This document shows, in pieces, positions 11,070 through 22,492 of a stretch of 64,000 nt of DNA. The notes below the pieces were generated by a model. It searched no databases and had not been told where the DNA came from. It saw nothing but the letters and a program-made list of their open reading frames with translations. The stretch is from NCBI RefSeq assembly GCF_024679245.1, contig NC_090184.1, positions 7,534,047 through 7,598,046 on the forward strand, given 5' to 3'. The DNA comes from Pseudorasbora parva (taxonomy: Eukaryota; Chordata; Actinopteri; Cypriniformes; Gobionidae). Every line of letters begins with the position of its first letter. The stretch's first letter is position 1. The position numbers and the translations under genes were made by a program.

Positions 11070-12394
11070 ATTAAACGGCCATTATCAACAGTCAATAGTA
11101 CAACATCCATAAACAAGAAGTAATGTAGATTTTAATCATTATTTTCATCAGGATAACCAGTTGAGCATCTCAGAGCAATACACAATAGCGTTGCTTTATT
11201 CCTGAATGAATTATTGTTTTGAAAGACTCTATTTATTGAATAATTCAACAACTCACTCAACAGATGTGCCTAAGATGTTCCACTACTTATATATTGTAAT
11301 GGAGTTCTTAACAAAAGTTAGCATTTAATCCAATCAGAGCCAGAATAAGACACAACCTACATCTGTCCTATGGCAGATCTTTTGGCATATCTTTACAAAT
11401 TCTACCTTCTTATTTAATGTAAATTACGAATTGAAAATACGCCCCATGGAAACGTACATTTCGCCAAAACACCCATATATCATAAAAAAGTTTTTACGCT
11501 TGCATGAGGTGGTTTCTCAGACAATTCGAAAAAGGAATATTTCACAAAACTGCAATGGAAACAGTTTTTCCCATTTACAGGTCACCTGACGTCAGTAAAG
11601 ATGGCGTGGTATGTTTGGACAAAAGACGAGGCAGAGTTCTTTAACTCATAAAATACTAAACCATTACGGGAATGATAAAATAAGACCTAACTAACTAAAA
11701 TATGATTAAATAAAAAATATGTATTAATATAAAAAAAACATTATACTACCCCAGGGACAAGCCCGTTTGTACCTTAACTGTGTCAAATTTGTTCCTTTTA
11801 AAAAGGCCATTTTTCTATTGAATGACACCCATTCAACAACTGATTGCAAAATACTCAAGTTTAATATCTATATATTTCTATATATCTATAGAAATATATT
11901 GTATATTTTCTGAAATCGTGATTTTTGTTTTTCTAATTAGTCAGTCGCTTTTGTTTCCGTCAAACTCTGTTACCAAGGTAGAGTGAGCATGTTGACAGTC
12001 TGAGGTGTGAGAGAGGGAGAGAGTGTGTTTCTCTGTGAATGACTGTCAGTTCAGTTACAAACTGTAACTCTACCTTGGTAACATAACTGACATTGACCAA
12101 TCAACACAACAAAAAATCATGATTTTCAGCTATACACGACACTTTACAGAGAATATTATGTAGTTATGGACTATAACATCTACTGATCCATGACAATGAG
12201 TTACAAAAAAATGCAGGTTTGGTCCTCCATACATGTCGTCCGACACCCGTAAGACCTCTGTTCATCTTCGGAACACAAATGAAGATATTTTAATTGAAAT
12301 CCGATGGCTCAGAAAGGCATTCATTGACACCGATATCATTTCCTCTCTTAAGACCCATAAAGGCACTAAAGACGTCGTTACAAAGCCCATCTCA
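11070..12394 (-). repeat. Right arm of 9.7-kb inverted repeat (U1)
   Basis: Reverse complement of 2678-3897, about 1.3 kb. It keeps about 70 bp near its outer end (the aaatgaagat..cctctcttaag block) that the left arm lacks. A shorter related fragment occurs at 33558-33772 and 52757-52966, so the arm is itself built of interspersed repeats. Confidence 0.8.
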
Positions 12395-13520
12395 TGACAA
12401 GAAAATACAAAAATATATAAATGTGTTTAATGTAGCGACAAATTATAACGTGCATTACAGAAATAAAAAATGTCTAGAACAACCACTTCTCTTTAATTTA
12501 GCCTACGTTTGAAGTTAACGAAAATGAACAATAGACAGTAGCTTCTTTGTTTAATTCACAAATAACTTGCATAAAAAATAATAATAAACTAATAATATAG
12601 CCTAGCCCTTTAAATTGTTCTGTGTCGGCCACGCATTCAGCCTTAGGAGTATCGATCTTTCGGTGACCGTCGTCAGTGAACATTCATTCATTCATTCATA
12701 TAAATAAAAACTTTATTTTAGCATATAAGTCAGCAGTTTTCGTTTTTTTGCATTTTGTCTTATAATTCTGAGTGACAGATGTCACATTTGATTTAGCCTA
12801 TTTTTCTGTGATATTTGTTTTAGCTACGGTGTTGACAGGAGCCTAGGCTATAAGAAAAATAAATGATTGCACGGACAATTCCTATCCCCAGTGTCTCTCT
12901 TTCTGTAAGGGAAATTTAAAACATAGATTCTGGAAACAAAATCTAAATTTAGCTGGATCAGTCGGGTCGGGAATAAAATAATTTATAGCGGGTGAGCACG
13001 GAGTGAATTTTACGCGCGAGCGGAATGGTGCGGTGCGCAATAGCGGGAACGGGACGAAAATACAGCCCCGCGCAGATTATATTTTGAAGACTATTTAAAG
13101 GAAGTGTATGAAAAAAAAAGAAACAGCGGAAAGGGCGATAATGGACTGATTCTTGAGAGGACTTCTTGAGAGAATGGTTGAGAAATAAATAGCATTTAAA
13201 AATTGGGAAATTAAAGTTCATCTTGCTTGCTCAGGGCAGGGAACTGGGAACTGTGCGAATGCACTAAACGTTTTATTTACTTCAAGCGCTTGCGCTGTTG
13301 TGTTCAATAGTATCCAGGCAACACTTGAGTTACCGACCGCTACACCATCTTTAACTGGGAAATCTGATCGAGTGCCGAGGGAATGCGGATGGACCACCAG
13401 TGTGCTATGAATTCTGGGATAGGGAAGGCTGCGAAGTTGTGGGAAGGTTCCATCTGCTGTACCCTTCCTTTGCCTGAGAACCGAAGGGCGCATTTGAAGT
13501 CGCTCATGAATTGCGGCAGC
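12395..13520. other. Non-coding, nothing recognised
   Basis: AT-rich to about 12960, then moderately GC-rich. Includes a short (ATTC)n near 12682. Minus-strand ORFs of about 87-111 aa at 12958-13553 are low-complexity, differ in frame between U1 and U2, and have no recognisable domain, so they are not called. Confidence 0.5.
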
Positions 13521-13745
13521 CTTCGTCGCACCAGTGACACAATCGCACTTCAAATGTGGCCTTAAGAGGTGCAGCTTTCACTTTGGGACAGCCTTCGTAG
13601 TGCCGCTGTGACGTAATCGCACTTCAAATGTGGCCTTCAGAGGGTGCAGCCTTCACATTGAGACAGCCTTCGTAGTGCCACTGTGACGTAATCGCACTTC
13701 AAATCCGGCCTTCGAAGTGCGCGCACTTCACTTTGGGACACAGCT
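13521..13745. repeat. About 75-bp tandem repeat, 3 copies (U1)
   Basis: The copy starts cttcgtcgca at 13521, cttcgtagtg at 13593 and cttcgtagtg at 13668 give periods of 72 and 75 bp. Each carries cgcacttcaaatg-type sequence, and two carry TGACGTAA (CRE-like). U2 has only two copies. Confidence 0.85.
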
Positions 13746-13749
13746 ATAC

Positions 13750-14500
13750 TGTTATGTGTCACACTCTGTCTTCACCTGTTGTTCATCACCATCAACGCTC
13801 TCGCTGCTTTGCGCCCACACCTGTGTCTTGTCTAATTACTCAGACCACTTCTGGTGTTCGTTCTCTCTGTTCTGTGTCGGAGTATTGTGTGAGTTATGTG
13901 AGTAACGCTCTCTTTTTTTGTCAGCCGTATATCTTACCTGTGTCTTGTCTTGTGAAGCAGCATTCGCCCTGTTGTCTCCCGTTGAGACGTTGTTGCCTCA
14001 CCTGTAGAGTTCTCTGCTCAGCTGCCGTCTTCAGGGGCCTCTCTCTCTGAGAGCATTTTCTGTTCGTCGTTAACTCTCGTGGCAAAGTATCCACGGAGGA
14101 GCTGTCTTCCTGAGAGCACCTTTTTGAGTTTCAGCTCTGAGCTTTCTGTCTATACTGTAGACTGTTTTGTTGGACATTAAAGACTTTGCATTGTATCACC
14201 TTTGCGTTTGGATCCTTTTGTTTCACTTTCACTATGGATCCAGCGAAGGGGGAATCATTTTTTTCTGTGGTAGAGATTCAAGGAGTGATGCTGGGTCATC
14301 ATGAGGAGGAGTTATCTGCTGCCAGAGATGCGGTGGAACGTTTGGCCGCGCAGGTTAATGATCTGTCCGTTCGCCTCCTTCATGCGCACCAAGAATCTCC
14401 TGTTGTTCATCATCCTCCATCTCTTCCTGAACCTCGTGTGAACAATCCTCCATGTTATGCAGGTGAGCCGACTGAGTGTAGAGCCTTTTTGACTCAGTGG
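13750..14500 (+). mobile_element. LTR retrotransposon remnant: 5' LTR plus truncated gag (U1)
   Basis: An LTR-like block begins TGTTATGTGTCACAC (13750) with an attaaa signal (about 14176). It leads to an ATG at 14234 that opens about 89 gag-like codons (MDPAKGE.., a heptad-like ..AARDAVERLAAQV.. stretch, then NNPPCYAGEPTECRAFL), typical of the gag N terminus of Ty3/gypsy-like fish elements. Gag is cut at 14500 by another repeat. There is no pol. The exact LTR 3' border is uncertain. Confidence 0.65.
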
Positions 14501-14841
14501 CCCTCATTTATCAAAAGTGCGTACACAAAATTTCCAGCGTACACCTTGCGTACACCCAAACCCACGGTGACTTTGAGATTTATCAATATGGACGTTGGCG
14601 TACGGCATGCTCAAATCCTACGCCAGCTCAGGAGGCGGTGTACGCACGTTTAAGATACGTTAAAACGCACTGATAAGATATGCTATATGACCCACTGTTA
14701 AAAACCACAACAACAACATTCAGTGTTTATTTTCATGCAACATGAACGTCAATGTTTAATTTGTGTGACTTTACCAAAGCGTTTGATTTGTAGGCATATG
14801 TATTCCTCCAGTCGCGAGCCTGTGCGCTTTATCTGACATTT
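14501..14841. mobile_element. Repeat inserted into the gag remnant
   Basis: It starts ccctcatttatcaaaa and carries repeated gcgtacac words (tgcgtacac, agcgtacac, tgcgtacac). It breaks the gag frame and meets the start of unit Z at its right. The same arrangement occurs in U2 (48208-48548). Confidence 0.5.
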
Positions 14842-15202
14842 ATGCGGTGATGTCACAATCACATTGCATTGTGGTATATGAAGCTGCCCGAAGTGTACAT
14901 ATGAAGTAGACTCGCTCCCTCGGTCAAAATCAAGGGAGCAAGGGTTTTTCCATATAAACTTCCCTTGTCCACCTCACAAAGTGGGTTGCACTTCAAAATG
15001 GTGGTGGAGTGGAGGGGAAGTGCTTATGGAAGTTTGCAAGTGCGTGTCTTAAAGTGGAGTGGAACGCAGCATATTTGTTAAACTGATCCCCGTTCACACG
15101 GATCGCTCAAAAAAGTGCTAAACAGGCTGTATTATGCATGCCAGGCGAGTGGTTGGCGCTAAAACTTTGTCAAGAAACACCCACCAAACCCGAAATACAC
15201 AT

Positions 15203-16050
15203 ATTTACATTTACATTTATGCATTTAGCAGACGCTTTTATCCAAAGCGACTTACAGCTCAGGAGTACAAGAAGCGATCCATCAAGAAGAGGCAAAGAAA
15301 CACAAAAAGTGCCCCAAATACCAAGATTTGTATACTGCTCAGAGTAGCAAAAAACAGAAAAGGGAAGAAGAAAAGAGAAATAGAGGAGGAAGAGGGGTTT
15401 TTTTATATGTAAGATTAAGTGCTCATGGAAGAGATTCGATTTTACCTGTCGTTTGAATGAAGCGAGTGATTCTGTCGTGCGTATGTAGGAGGACGGAAGA
15501 TCGTTCCACCAACCAGGAACAATGAAAGAAAAAGTTCTGGAGAGGGATTTCATGACTCTCTGTGATGGTACCACAAGCCTTCGCTCATTAGCGGAGCGAA
15601 GGCTTCTGCTGGGGGTGTAGACTCGTAGGAGTGAGTCGAAGTATGCAGGTGCAGAGCTTGTGGAAGATCCATAAGCAAGAGTCAGAGCTTTTAATTTGAT
15701 CCGGGCAGCGAGTGGTAGCCAATGCAGAGAGATGAATAGAGGTGTGACATGAGCCATTTTGGGCTCATTGAATACAAGACGTGCCGCAGCGGTTTGATTG
15801 CACAAGATGGAAGTCCAGCCAGAAGCGCATTGCAATAGTCAAGTCTAGAAATTACCAGGGCTTGGACAAGAAGCTGTGTTGCATGCTCTGTAAGCATGCA
15901 ACACTGCATGACCGAGAATTGAATGCAAACCTGCATGACCGAGATGTGGTCTTTGAAGGACAGCTGGTCATCAAAGATTACTCCAAGATTTCTGACCGAT
16001 ACTGAAGGAGTAATCAAAGATGAACCTAGGCATATGACATCTGTTTTCAA
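15203..16050 (-). mobile_element. 5'-truncated L2/CR1-like LINE, copy in Z1
   Basis: Read on the minus strand, this encodes the C-terminal part of a non-LTR reverse transcriptase: RNLGVIFDDQLSF, SRLDYCNALLAG, LHWLPLAARIK and SRTFSFIVPGWWNDLP, broken by frameshifts. The 3' end (left side) is tttagcagacgcttttatcc, a common fish LINE/SINE tail. It is a dead copy. Confidence 0.8.
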
Positions 16051-17115
16051 AATTTCACGTTTTTGTTGTTTACACGGACGATGGTAAAATTTGTGTTTTC
16101 AAGCACACAAAATGGCGTTGTGTAAATTAACCCGATTCATATGTTTTTAGTTGAAGAGAGACAAATGGCTGCATTTACACTGATCTTTTGACCATGTACT
16201 TTGTTTCTTTTCTTTTTTTTTGTCCCAGCGGTTTACAATCACTTTACTCATGACTGGTAACTGATATCTGTGTTTGCATTAATCTCCATCCAAAATGGTT
16301 CTGTTGGTGATCGCTTTACAATGCAACTTGGTTGACCCTCATGATTTGAATGGCGTACTAAAATGATTTTATAATTCACGTCGGTTGACCATGATTAGTT
16401 TCAAGCTTGGATAAGTTCAAATCTGTCATTGATGTTTGCAGCTCAATCTGACAGAACAGATAGACTGGATAATAACAGTAGGGTGACCAAATGTCCTGTT
16501 ATCCAAGGACATAGACATTTAGGTTATAGATAGTAATTTGTAATATAACAATAAATGTATTTAAATTAATCAGGCATCTTTGAGTAAACTTCAAGTATCA
16601 CTTGAGTATCTCATTGCTGGGCCGAGCACATCTGCTTCATAGTACGACATAAAAATATATCTTTGGCGCCAAATGTGTTACTCTGGCCTTGTGGTGGCTT
16701 GGAATTCCAATGGATATTCAAATCGGATATTCGTATTTAGACGTTGGTCAGATGTCCAGATATCAGATATGTATATGATTTAAAACCACATTCGGGATTG
16801 GCTCAGGATGGATGCAAAAATGTGATTTTTGTGTTTAAATGCGTGCAACAAAATTTGATCTGGGTTAGAAGTGTGTGTGTGCGGGGGATCAGATTTTTTT
16901 TTTTGTGCCAGTGTAAACGCAGCCATACAAAAGTGCAGAGTTTCACTTGTGCAGGGCTGTGGATCCCAGAGATGCATAAACTCTACAGGTCCAGAGCAGA
17001 ATCAAAGGTAATCAACTAAACTAAAAGGGGAGGTGACACCTTCATTCAAAGATGTACAAAATGGCAAAGCCAAGCACTGGTGTGTGTTGTGGCATTTGTG
17101 TCCAAGTTTGCTAGG
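16051..17115 (+). promoter_or_regulatory. 5' flank of zp3 copy 1
   Basis: Non-coding. Near the gene it has CACTTG at 16944-16949, an E-box (CANNTG) of the class bound by FIGLA/E12 in oocyte ZP promoters (known for the family, not shown here). There is no clear TATA box. An upstream ATG (17052, 20 codons, in strong context again at 17061) ends in TAG at 17112-17114, one base before the zp3 ATG. Confidence 0.4.
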
Positions 17116-19104
17116 ATGGAGGTTCTAAAAGGTGTCTTAGTGGTGGCTGTGATTGTTGCATTTGATCTGCCTGATGCATGGGGAAGTTTGAGCTACAGTC
17201 AAAGTCCAAGAAGCATGGGGCCAAAATCAGATCCAGCTTCCAGAGGTCCTGCCCTTTCTCCTCCAGGGCTCTGGAACCCTTTGAAAGTTGCTCAGAGTCC
17301 TTTGGGTTCTGCCTCCAGAGGCCTTGCACAGGACCCTTTTGGCCTTCAGGAGAAGCAGCTGTTGCAGGGTCCAGTGAAGCCTTTGGATTGGAAGTATCCT
17401 GTCGTTCCCGAGGTGCAGAGTGAGTTGGCGGTGAACTTCCAGTTGAGGCAACCCGTGACTCCCAGCAGCGTAGCGGTTCAATGTGGAGAGAACCGGGTCC
17501 TTGTAGAGGTCCAGCAGGACTTGTTTAGCAATGGTCATTTGATCCAGCCAACTGGTCTGTCTTTAGGTGGATGTCCTGTTGTTGGTCAGGACTCTCAGTC
17601 TAAGGTGCTCATCTTTGAGTATGAGTTACAGGACTGCAACAGTGTGCAGATGGTAAGAACTCCTAAATCGTAATCAGTTTGTTCTAGTTGAGGATCTCCA
17701 AAATACTCAAAGAGTGTCGGTTCACATGGCTGTTGTCTTTGTAATGCCAGGGCATCTGGTACAAACCTTTCTTAAAGGTTAATGGTTCACCCAATCATCT
17801 TTGTGAGGAACCCTTTTGTTTTAACTACTTCAATCTCTTCCAGATGACTGAGGATGAGCTTGTCTACACCTTTTCTCTTACCTACACCCCTGAGGCTCTT
17901 GCAAGTACTGCAATTACCCGGACTGAGGGTGCAGTTGTTGGTGTTCAGTGCCACTATCAAAGGTAAGTGACCTCTGTGCCTTTCACTGCCTCTCGTGCAA
18001 CTGGGAGACCATTTAATGGGTCCCTTCATGAACCACAGGCTTCAAAATGTAAGCAGTAATGCCTTGAGGCCAACATGGGTCCCTTATGCCTCAACGGAGA
18101 TTGGTGAAGAAGCCTTGGTGTTCTCCCTGAAGCTCATGATGGGTTGGTACAGGTTTTTAATAAAATAATTCTTTATCCTTGTGATTTGTGCCTAAAATGT
18201 TCCCTTTTCTTATCTGTAGATGATTGGTCCAATCAGAGGCCTTCATACCTTTATTTCCTGGGTGGCGTTATTAACATTGAGGCATCTGTGAAGCAGTACA
18301 ATCATGTGCCTCTGCGTGTGTTTGTGGACAGCTGTGTGGCCACTCAAGTGCCTGACGTGAACTCCCTTCCGAGATATTCCTTCATTGAGAATCATGGGTA
18401 AGGTTATGGCCCTTGGCGCTATAGGACCGTTTTAGTTGCTCTTTTTAAACTGTCACTAATGTCAACCAACTAGAAATTATCTGTGACTCTGAATTGATTC
18501 ATGGGTTTCTCTTTGTGCTGACCTCATCAGGTGCTTTGTGGATGCCAAGGCTACAGCTTCCAGCTCCCGCTTCATGCCTCGGTCCCAGGCTGACAAGGTC
18601 CAGATCCAGCTGGAGGCATTCATGTTCCAGGAGAGCTCCAGTCCTTCTGTATGTACTACGCATATCATGAGTAAATTCAACTTTGGTTTTCTGACTTGTC
18701 TGTCATCCCTTGCAGATCTACATAACGTGTGTTGTGAAGGCAACTATTGCTTCTGCACCCAGTGACGCTCAGCACAAATCCTGTTCTTTCACCAATGGGT
18801 ACGTTGCACTTTATCTTATTTTAAAGCTGACTTTGCTCATGTTGAAGGTGGTGTCTTTGTCCTGTTGCAGGTGGTTTGCTGCTGATGGAAATGACCAAGT
18901 TTGTGGTTGCTGTGACTCAACATGTGGTCCTGATGGTGGAATTGCTGCTGCTCCCTATGGAGGTTAGTATATCTTGCTATTTCTAAGGTTGCTTATGATG
19001 TTTTTATTGCTCTAACTTGTTTCTTCTCTCTAGGTGTTCAGTGGGAAGGCAAGGCCACACTTGGTCCTGTGGTGGTTCAAGGGCAAAAGAAAGTTCCTCA
19101 ATAA
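17116..19104 (+). CDS. zp3: Zona pellucida sperm-binding protein 3-like (egg envelope), copy 1
   Basis: Egg-envelope structural glycoprotein. Eight exons: 17116-17652, 17844-17962, 18039-18142, 18220-18397, 18531-18648, 18716-18798, 18871-18962, 19034-19104. All introns are GT-AG and the joined CDS is 1302 nt (433 aa). Residues 1-23 are a signal peptide (hydrophobic VLVVAVIVAF). A Pro/Ser-rich linker follows to about residue 100. The ZP-N half has Cys 123, 153, 174, 215; the ZP-C half has Cys 292, 314, 357, 375, 391, 393, 394, 398, twelve in all, as expected for ZP3. The family signature DDWSNQRPSY (254-263) and YNHVPLRVFVDSCVAT are present. N222 is in an NVS sequon. There is no C-terminal transmembrane helix, as is usual for fish ZP3. 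The start is chosen because it opens the signal peptide and no upstream in-frame ATG exists. The stop codon overlaps AATAAA. Very close to copy 2. Confidence 0.95.
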
Positions 19105-19105
19105 A
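19100..19105 (+). promoter_or_regulatory. AATAAA overlapping the zp3 stop codon, copy 1
   Basis: The hexamer AATAAA spans the last base of the Gln codon plus part of it, the TAA stop (19102-19104) and the next A. The 3'UTR would be only some 10-25 nt, a feature reported for fish ZP genes. Confidence 0.75.
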
Positions 19106-19794
19106 ACTGACATCAATTCTAGCTTGTATCTGACTTGTCATTTTCCTTGTCTGGTTTAACTGCTTTTGCACATTCTGCCACTGGTGACCCTGACAGTCCT
19201 TCTGTACCTTTGCAAGTCCCATAATGCATAAAACCATAGGCTTCCAGATGTTGGGAATTTTAGAGTCTGACCCATTTAAATACTGCTCCATGGTTAACTG
19301 GTATTTGAAACAATCATTTTACAATATTTTTAGTATTTAACGGCAGACTTCCTTATGAAAAACACTACCCATGATGCTCAAGAATCTGGCAAGCAAATCA
19401 TTGCAAGAGAGCTCTACAGGTAACGTTTTGTCCCATGAAGCACTGCAGACATGGTTGCATTGTGCTCCCTAAATTAATTCTCCTCAAAATGCTTGTTTGA
19501 CTCGTGCAGCAACACACGGTGCACTCCGGTTAGAAATTGTCTGAATGGAGATTGCGCCTATGCCATCAAAGTGCTATAAGCGACTCGGGCTACGTTTACA
19601 CGTGGGTGGCTACTGATTAAAGAAAGAACCAGCTTCCTTAATATAGTCTTGTGTTGAATTTCATTGTACAAACAGAGGCTGTAAGCAGTACATAAAAATT
19701 TGCATAACAGTCATGTCTCTGAAACATCTGTGTATTTGACAACTATTGCATTTTTCACTCCATCTGTGATAAAGTATTCAAACATTGTGCAAGC
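19106..19794. other. zp3 copy 1 downstream flank
   Basis: Non-coding; matches 27600-28290 with small indels. No gene is visible. Confidence 0.6.
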
Positions 19795-19802
19795 ATCACT
19801 AT

Positions 19803-21194
19803 TAGGATGTCCCGATCAGGTTTTTTTGCCCTCGAGTCCGAGTCATTTGATTTTTAGTATCTGCCGATACAGAGTCCCGATCCGATACTTCTATAATGCA
19901 TAAAAAAAGAATAAAGAAGAGCGAAAAAACGAACCAGGATGTTCCTTATTTTTTATTTTATTCACCTTATTTTAACATTCAACAACTCTAAAAAACAGAG
20001 CACTTCTGTGAGGTAGCTTGAACAATCAAGTAATAAATAACAAATTCTTCACTTTTGGATTTTAGTGCTACAGTAAATATAAAGTCCGGGACCGGAGTTG
20101 CGCAGAGCAGGAAGTACAACGGTGATATAAAAAGCACACCCATACTCTCATAGATGCAGACCAATTAATGATGTTGGTGTGAAATAAAAAGTTATGGAAA
20201 TTAAATTAAATTAAATTAAATAATCTGCTCCCAAAAATCCTGAAAAAATCTGTGCCTCAGTGACAACTTCACTCAGAGAAGACGTAGATCTCAGCTGTCA
20301 ATCATGACATCACACAGCCGTTTTTATAGCATCAAATAACTAACTAAAGCTAAACTTATTTAAAAAACAAACACTTGAAATGAAATCATCGTGATGATAA
20401 CTGCCTACAATGACATAAATCAACTTTGGGGAAAAAATATTTGAAGTGTAATTTGACTGAAGTGTAATTAACAATGCTTTTCAGGTTTTTATGGGTCTAA
20501 CATTAGTTTTTAGGTAGAGAAATTGAATAAAGTAGGCTAATGAAATGTAAAATAGCTACATATTTAACTGTTTAAATTAAAGAATAATCCTTACAAAAGC
20601 TATTTAATCAAGAGCAGTAAGTGATTCCTTATCTTTTGTTTGACATTAAACAGACAGCAGTAAAGGTTACTGCCCCTTTAAGACCTAATGGAAGGCTCTG
20701 CGTCGTCTTTCTCGACTGTATAAAGTCCTCTTAAGGCATATTCAGACTATGTCTGCTTGGATACTCATCAAGATGGACATGCTGACATACTTCTTGTGTG
20801 AGTTGGTTGGTCCGTTTAAGCGCAAGTCTTGAAAGAGAACTCAATATTTGCGCGCTGTGAGACGAGTGCGCGCTTTCGGATGATGCACAGAGACAGATCA
20901 GCGTGTGCGTTCTCATTCGCGTCTTCTGGTGAATATACACGGCCCACGGGTGATATTAGCGCTGTTGTAATGTATCACCGAGGAGCTAGCACGTGTATCC
21001 ATTTACAGAAACATACATAAAGCATTATTTTCAAGTTACAACCCATATTATTGATGCGTCATCATGCTCACCTCACCCCAGAATATACATTATATCCGAG
21101 TCCTGATCGGGATGTAACGTCCGATTCCGATCGAGTCTGAAATCACGTGATCGGGCCCGATTTCCGATCATGTGATCGGATCGGGACATCCCTA
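19803..21194. mobile_element. Non-autonomous hAT element in Z1 only
   Basis: 1392 bp with ends TAGGATGTCCCGATC and GATCGGGACATCCCTA, flanked by the 8-bp direct repeat ATCACTAT (19795-19802 and 21195-21202). Subterminal CCGATC/GATCGG words are repeated. It holds an (AAATT)n run near 20200 and no transposase. Z2 has the empty site near 28285. An 8-bp target duplication is the hAT hallmark. Confidence 0.9.
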
Positions 21195-21202
21195 ATCACT
21201 AT

Positions 21203-22131
21203 AGGAAGCAGAAAGTGTCTGACTTCATGTTTCCGTTTTTAGCTCCTTGCTGATCGGTTGCATTCAGCCATCTTGTAGTTGAACACACCTATAGTGTGTG
21301 TGTGTGTGTGTATATGCATATGACCCTTAGGGTACATGACAATTTTAAACCAAGCGGCCACCTCCCCAGTTTCTCTTGACGCCAGTACGGGACTGCAATT
21401 CATCAACTGGCTGCTAGGGACAGGCTCCAGAAGGGAGCAGAATCTCATTGGGCTCCATGTTAAAATATCCAACTTTACAGCAGAAAAAAACAAGTTTACA
21501 GCCTGGTAAAATTTGTGGTTTTGGTCTACATAGCAATTTTTCCCCTTCATGACAACTGTGATGGGGGTGGATTTTTGTATAACTCATTTGTTTACATTAT
21601 ATAAAGCCTTAAGTTCTGCATAATTAAGGCCTTGGCCACTTTGAGGGACGGTTTGGTTTTCGTTTGTCTGCTGTCTGTTAGACGTCACGTCACGTCACCT
21701 CAGCTCAGCTCAGCCCAGCCCACGACCCCCCGTTTTCTGTTATCCGGGAGTGTCAAGCTGGCAAGATGTCAACAGTCAGCTCGTCTCTACTTTACACTTT
21801 AAAACTGTCTATTGCTGCGTTCCAGTTAGTTTGTATTATGCCCTTCACTCGCTAACTTCCCTTCGTCTTGATCACTCGGATGTACATCTTTGCTTACGTT
21901 GCATGAGTGTCCACTACTGGCGGAATATTAGCAATGGACTGAACTGGAATGCCCAAAGCCCTTGATCACTTGGAATCCACTATGGAGTTGATTGATTGAT
22001 TTATTTATTCCTTCACGAAATTGTTTAAAGCTGCATTATATATGTATATAGGTGTGTTTGGGTTGTTTTAAATGTTTTTAAAAATATTAAAAACATCAGA
22101 GTTGTTTTTGGTGGGTTAAATTAAACATGAT
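21203..22131. other. Distal part of Z1
   Basis: Non-coding. Has a short (GT)n at 21296-21311 and clustered cacgtcacgtcac / cagctcagctcag words near 21685-21715, one repeat longer than in Z2. No gene. Confidence 0.55.
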
Positions 22132-22492
22132 ATGCGGTGATGTCACAATCACATTGCATTGTGGTATATGAAGCTGCTCGAAGTGCACATATGAAGTAGA
22201 CTCGCTCCCTCGGTCAAAATCAAGGGAGCAAGGGTCTCTCCATATAAACTTCCCTTGTCCACCTCACAAAGTGGGTTGCACTTCAAAATGGTGGTGGGGT
22301 GGAGGGGAAGTGCTTATGGAAGTTTGCAAGTGCGTGTCTTAAAGTGGAGTGGAACGCAGCATATTTGTTAAACTGATCCCCGTTCACACGGATCGCTCAA
22401 AAAAGTGCTAAACAGGCTGTATTATGCATGCCAGGCGAGTGGTCGGCGCTGAAACTTTATCAAGAAACACCCACCAAACCCGAAATACACAT

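Larger units (their letters stand above)
14842..22131 (+). repeat. Segmental duplication unit Z1 (carries zp3)
   Basis: Begins atgcggtgatgtcacaatca and repeats from 22132 and partly from 29207 and 48549. Without the hAT insertion at 19803-21194 it is about 5.9 kb, matching Z2 without its own insertion. The first 350 bp are non-coding, with a gggagcaaggg word repeated in each copy. Confidence 0.85.

Noticed and set aside
12958..13553. Minus-strand ORFs of 87-111 aa
   Set aside because: Different frames in U1 and U2, no domain, start in tandem repeat sequence.
13521..13745. CRISPR array
   Set aside because: Repeats are contiguous 72-75 bp units without spacers, in a vertebrate genome.
16780..17019. 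An extra 5' exon of zp3
   Set aside because: No open frame leading to the signal peptide; zp3 genes normally start with the signal-peptide exon.
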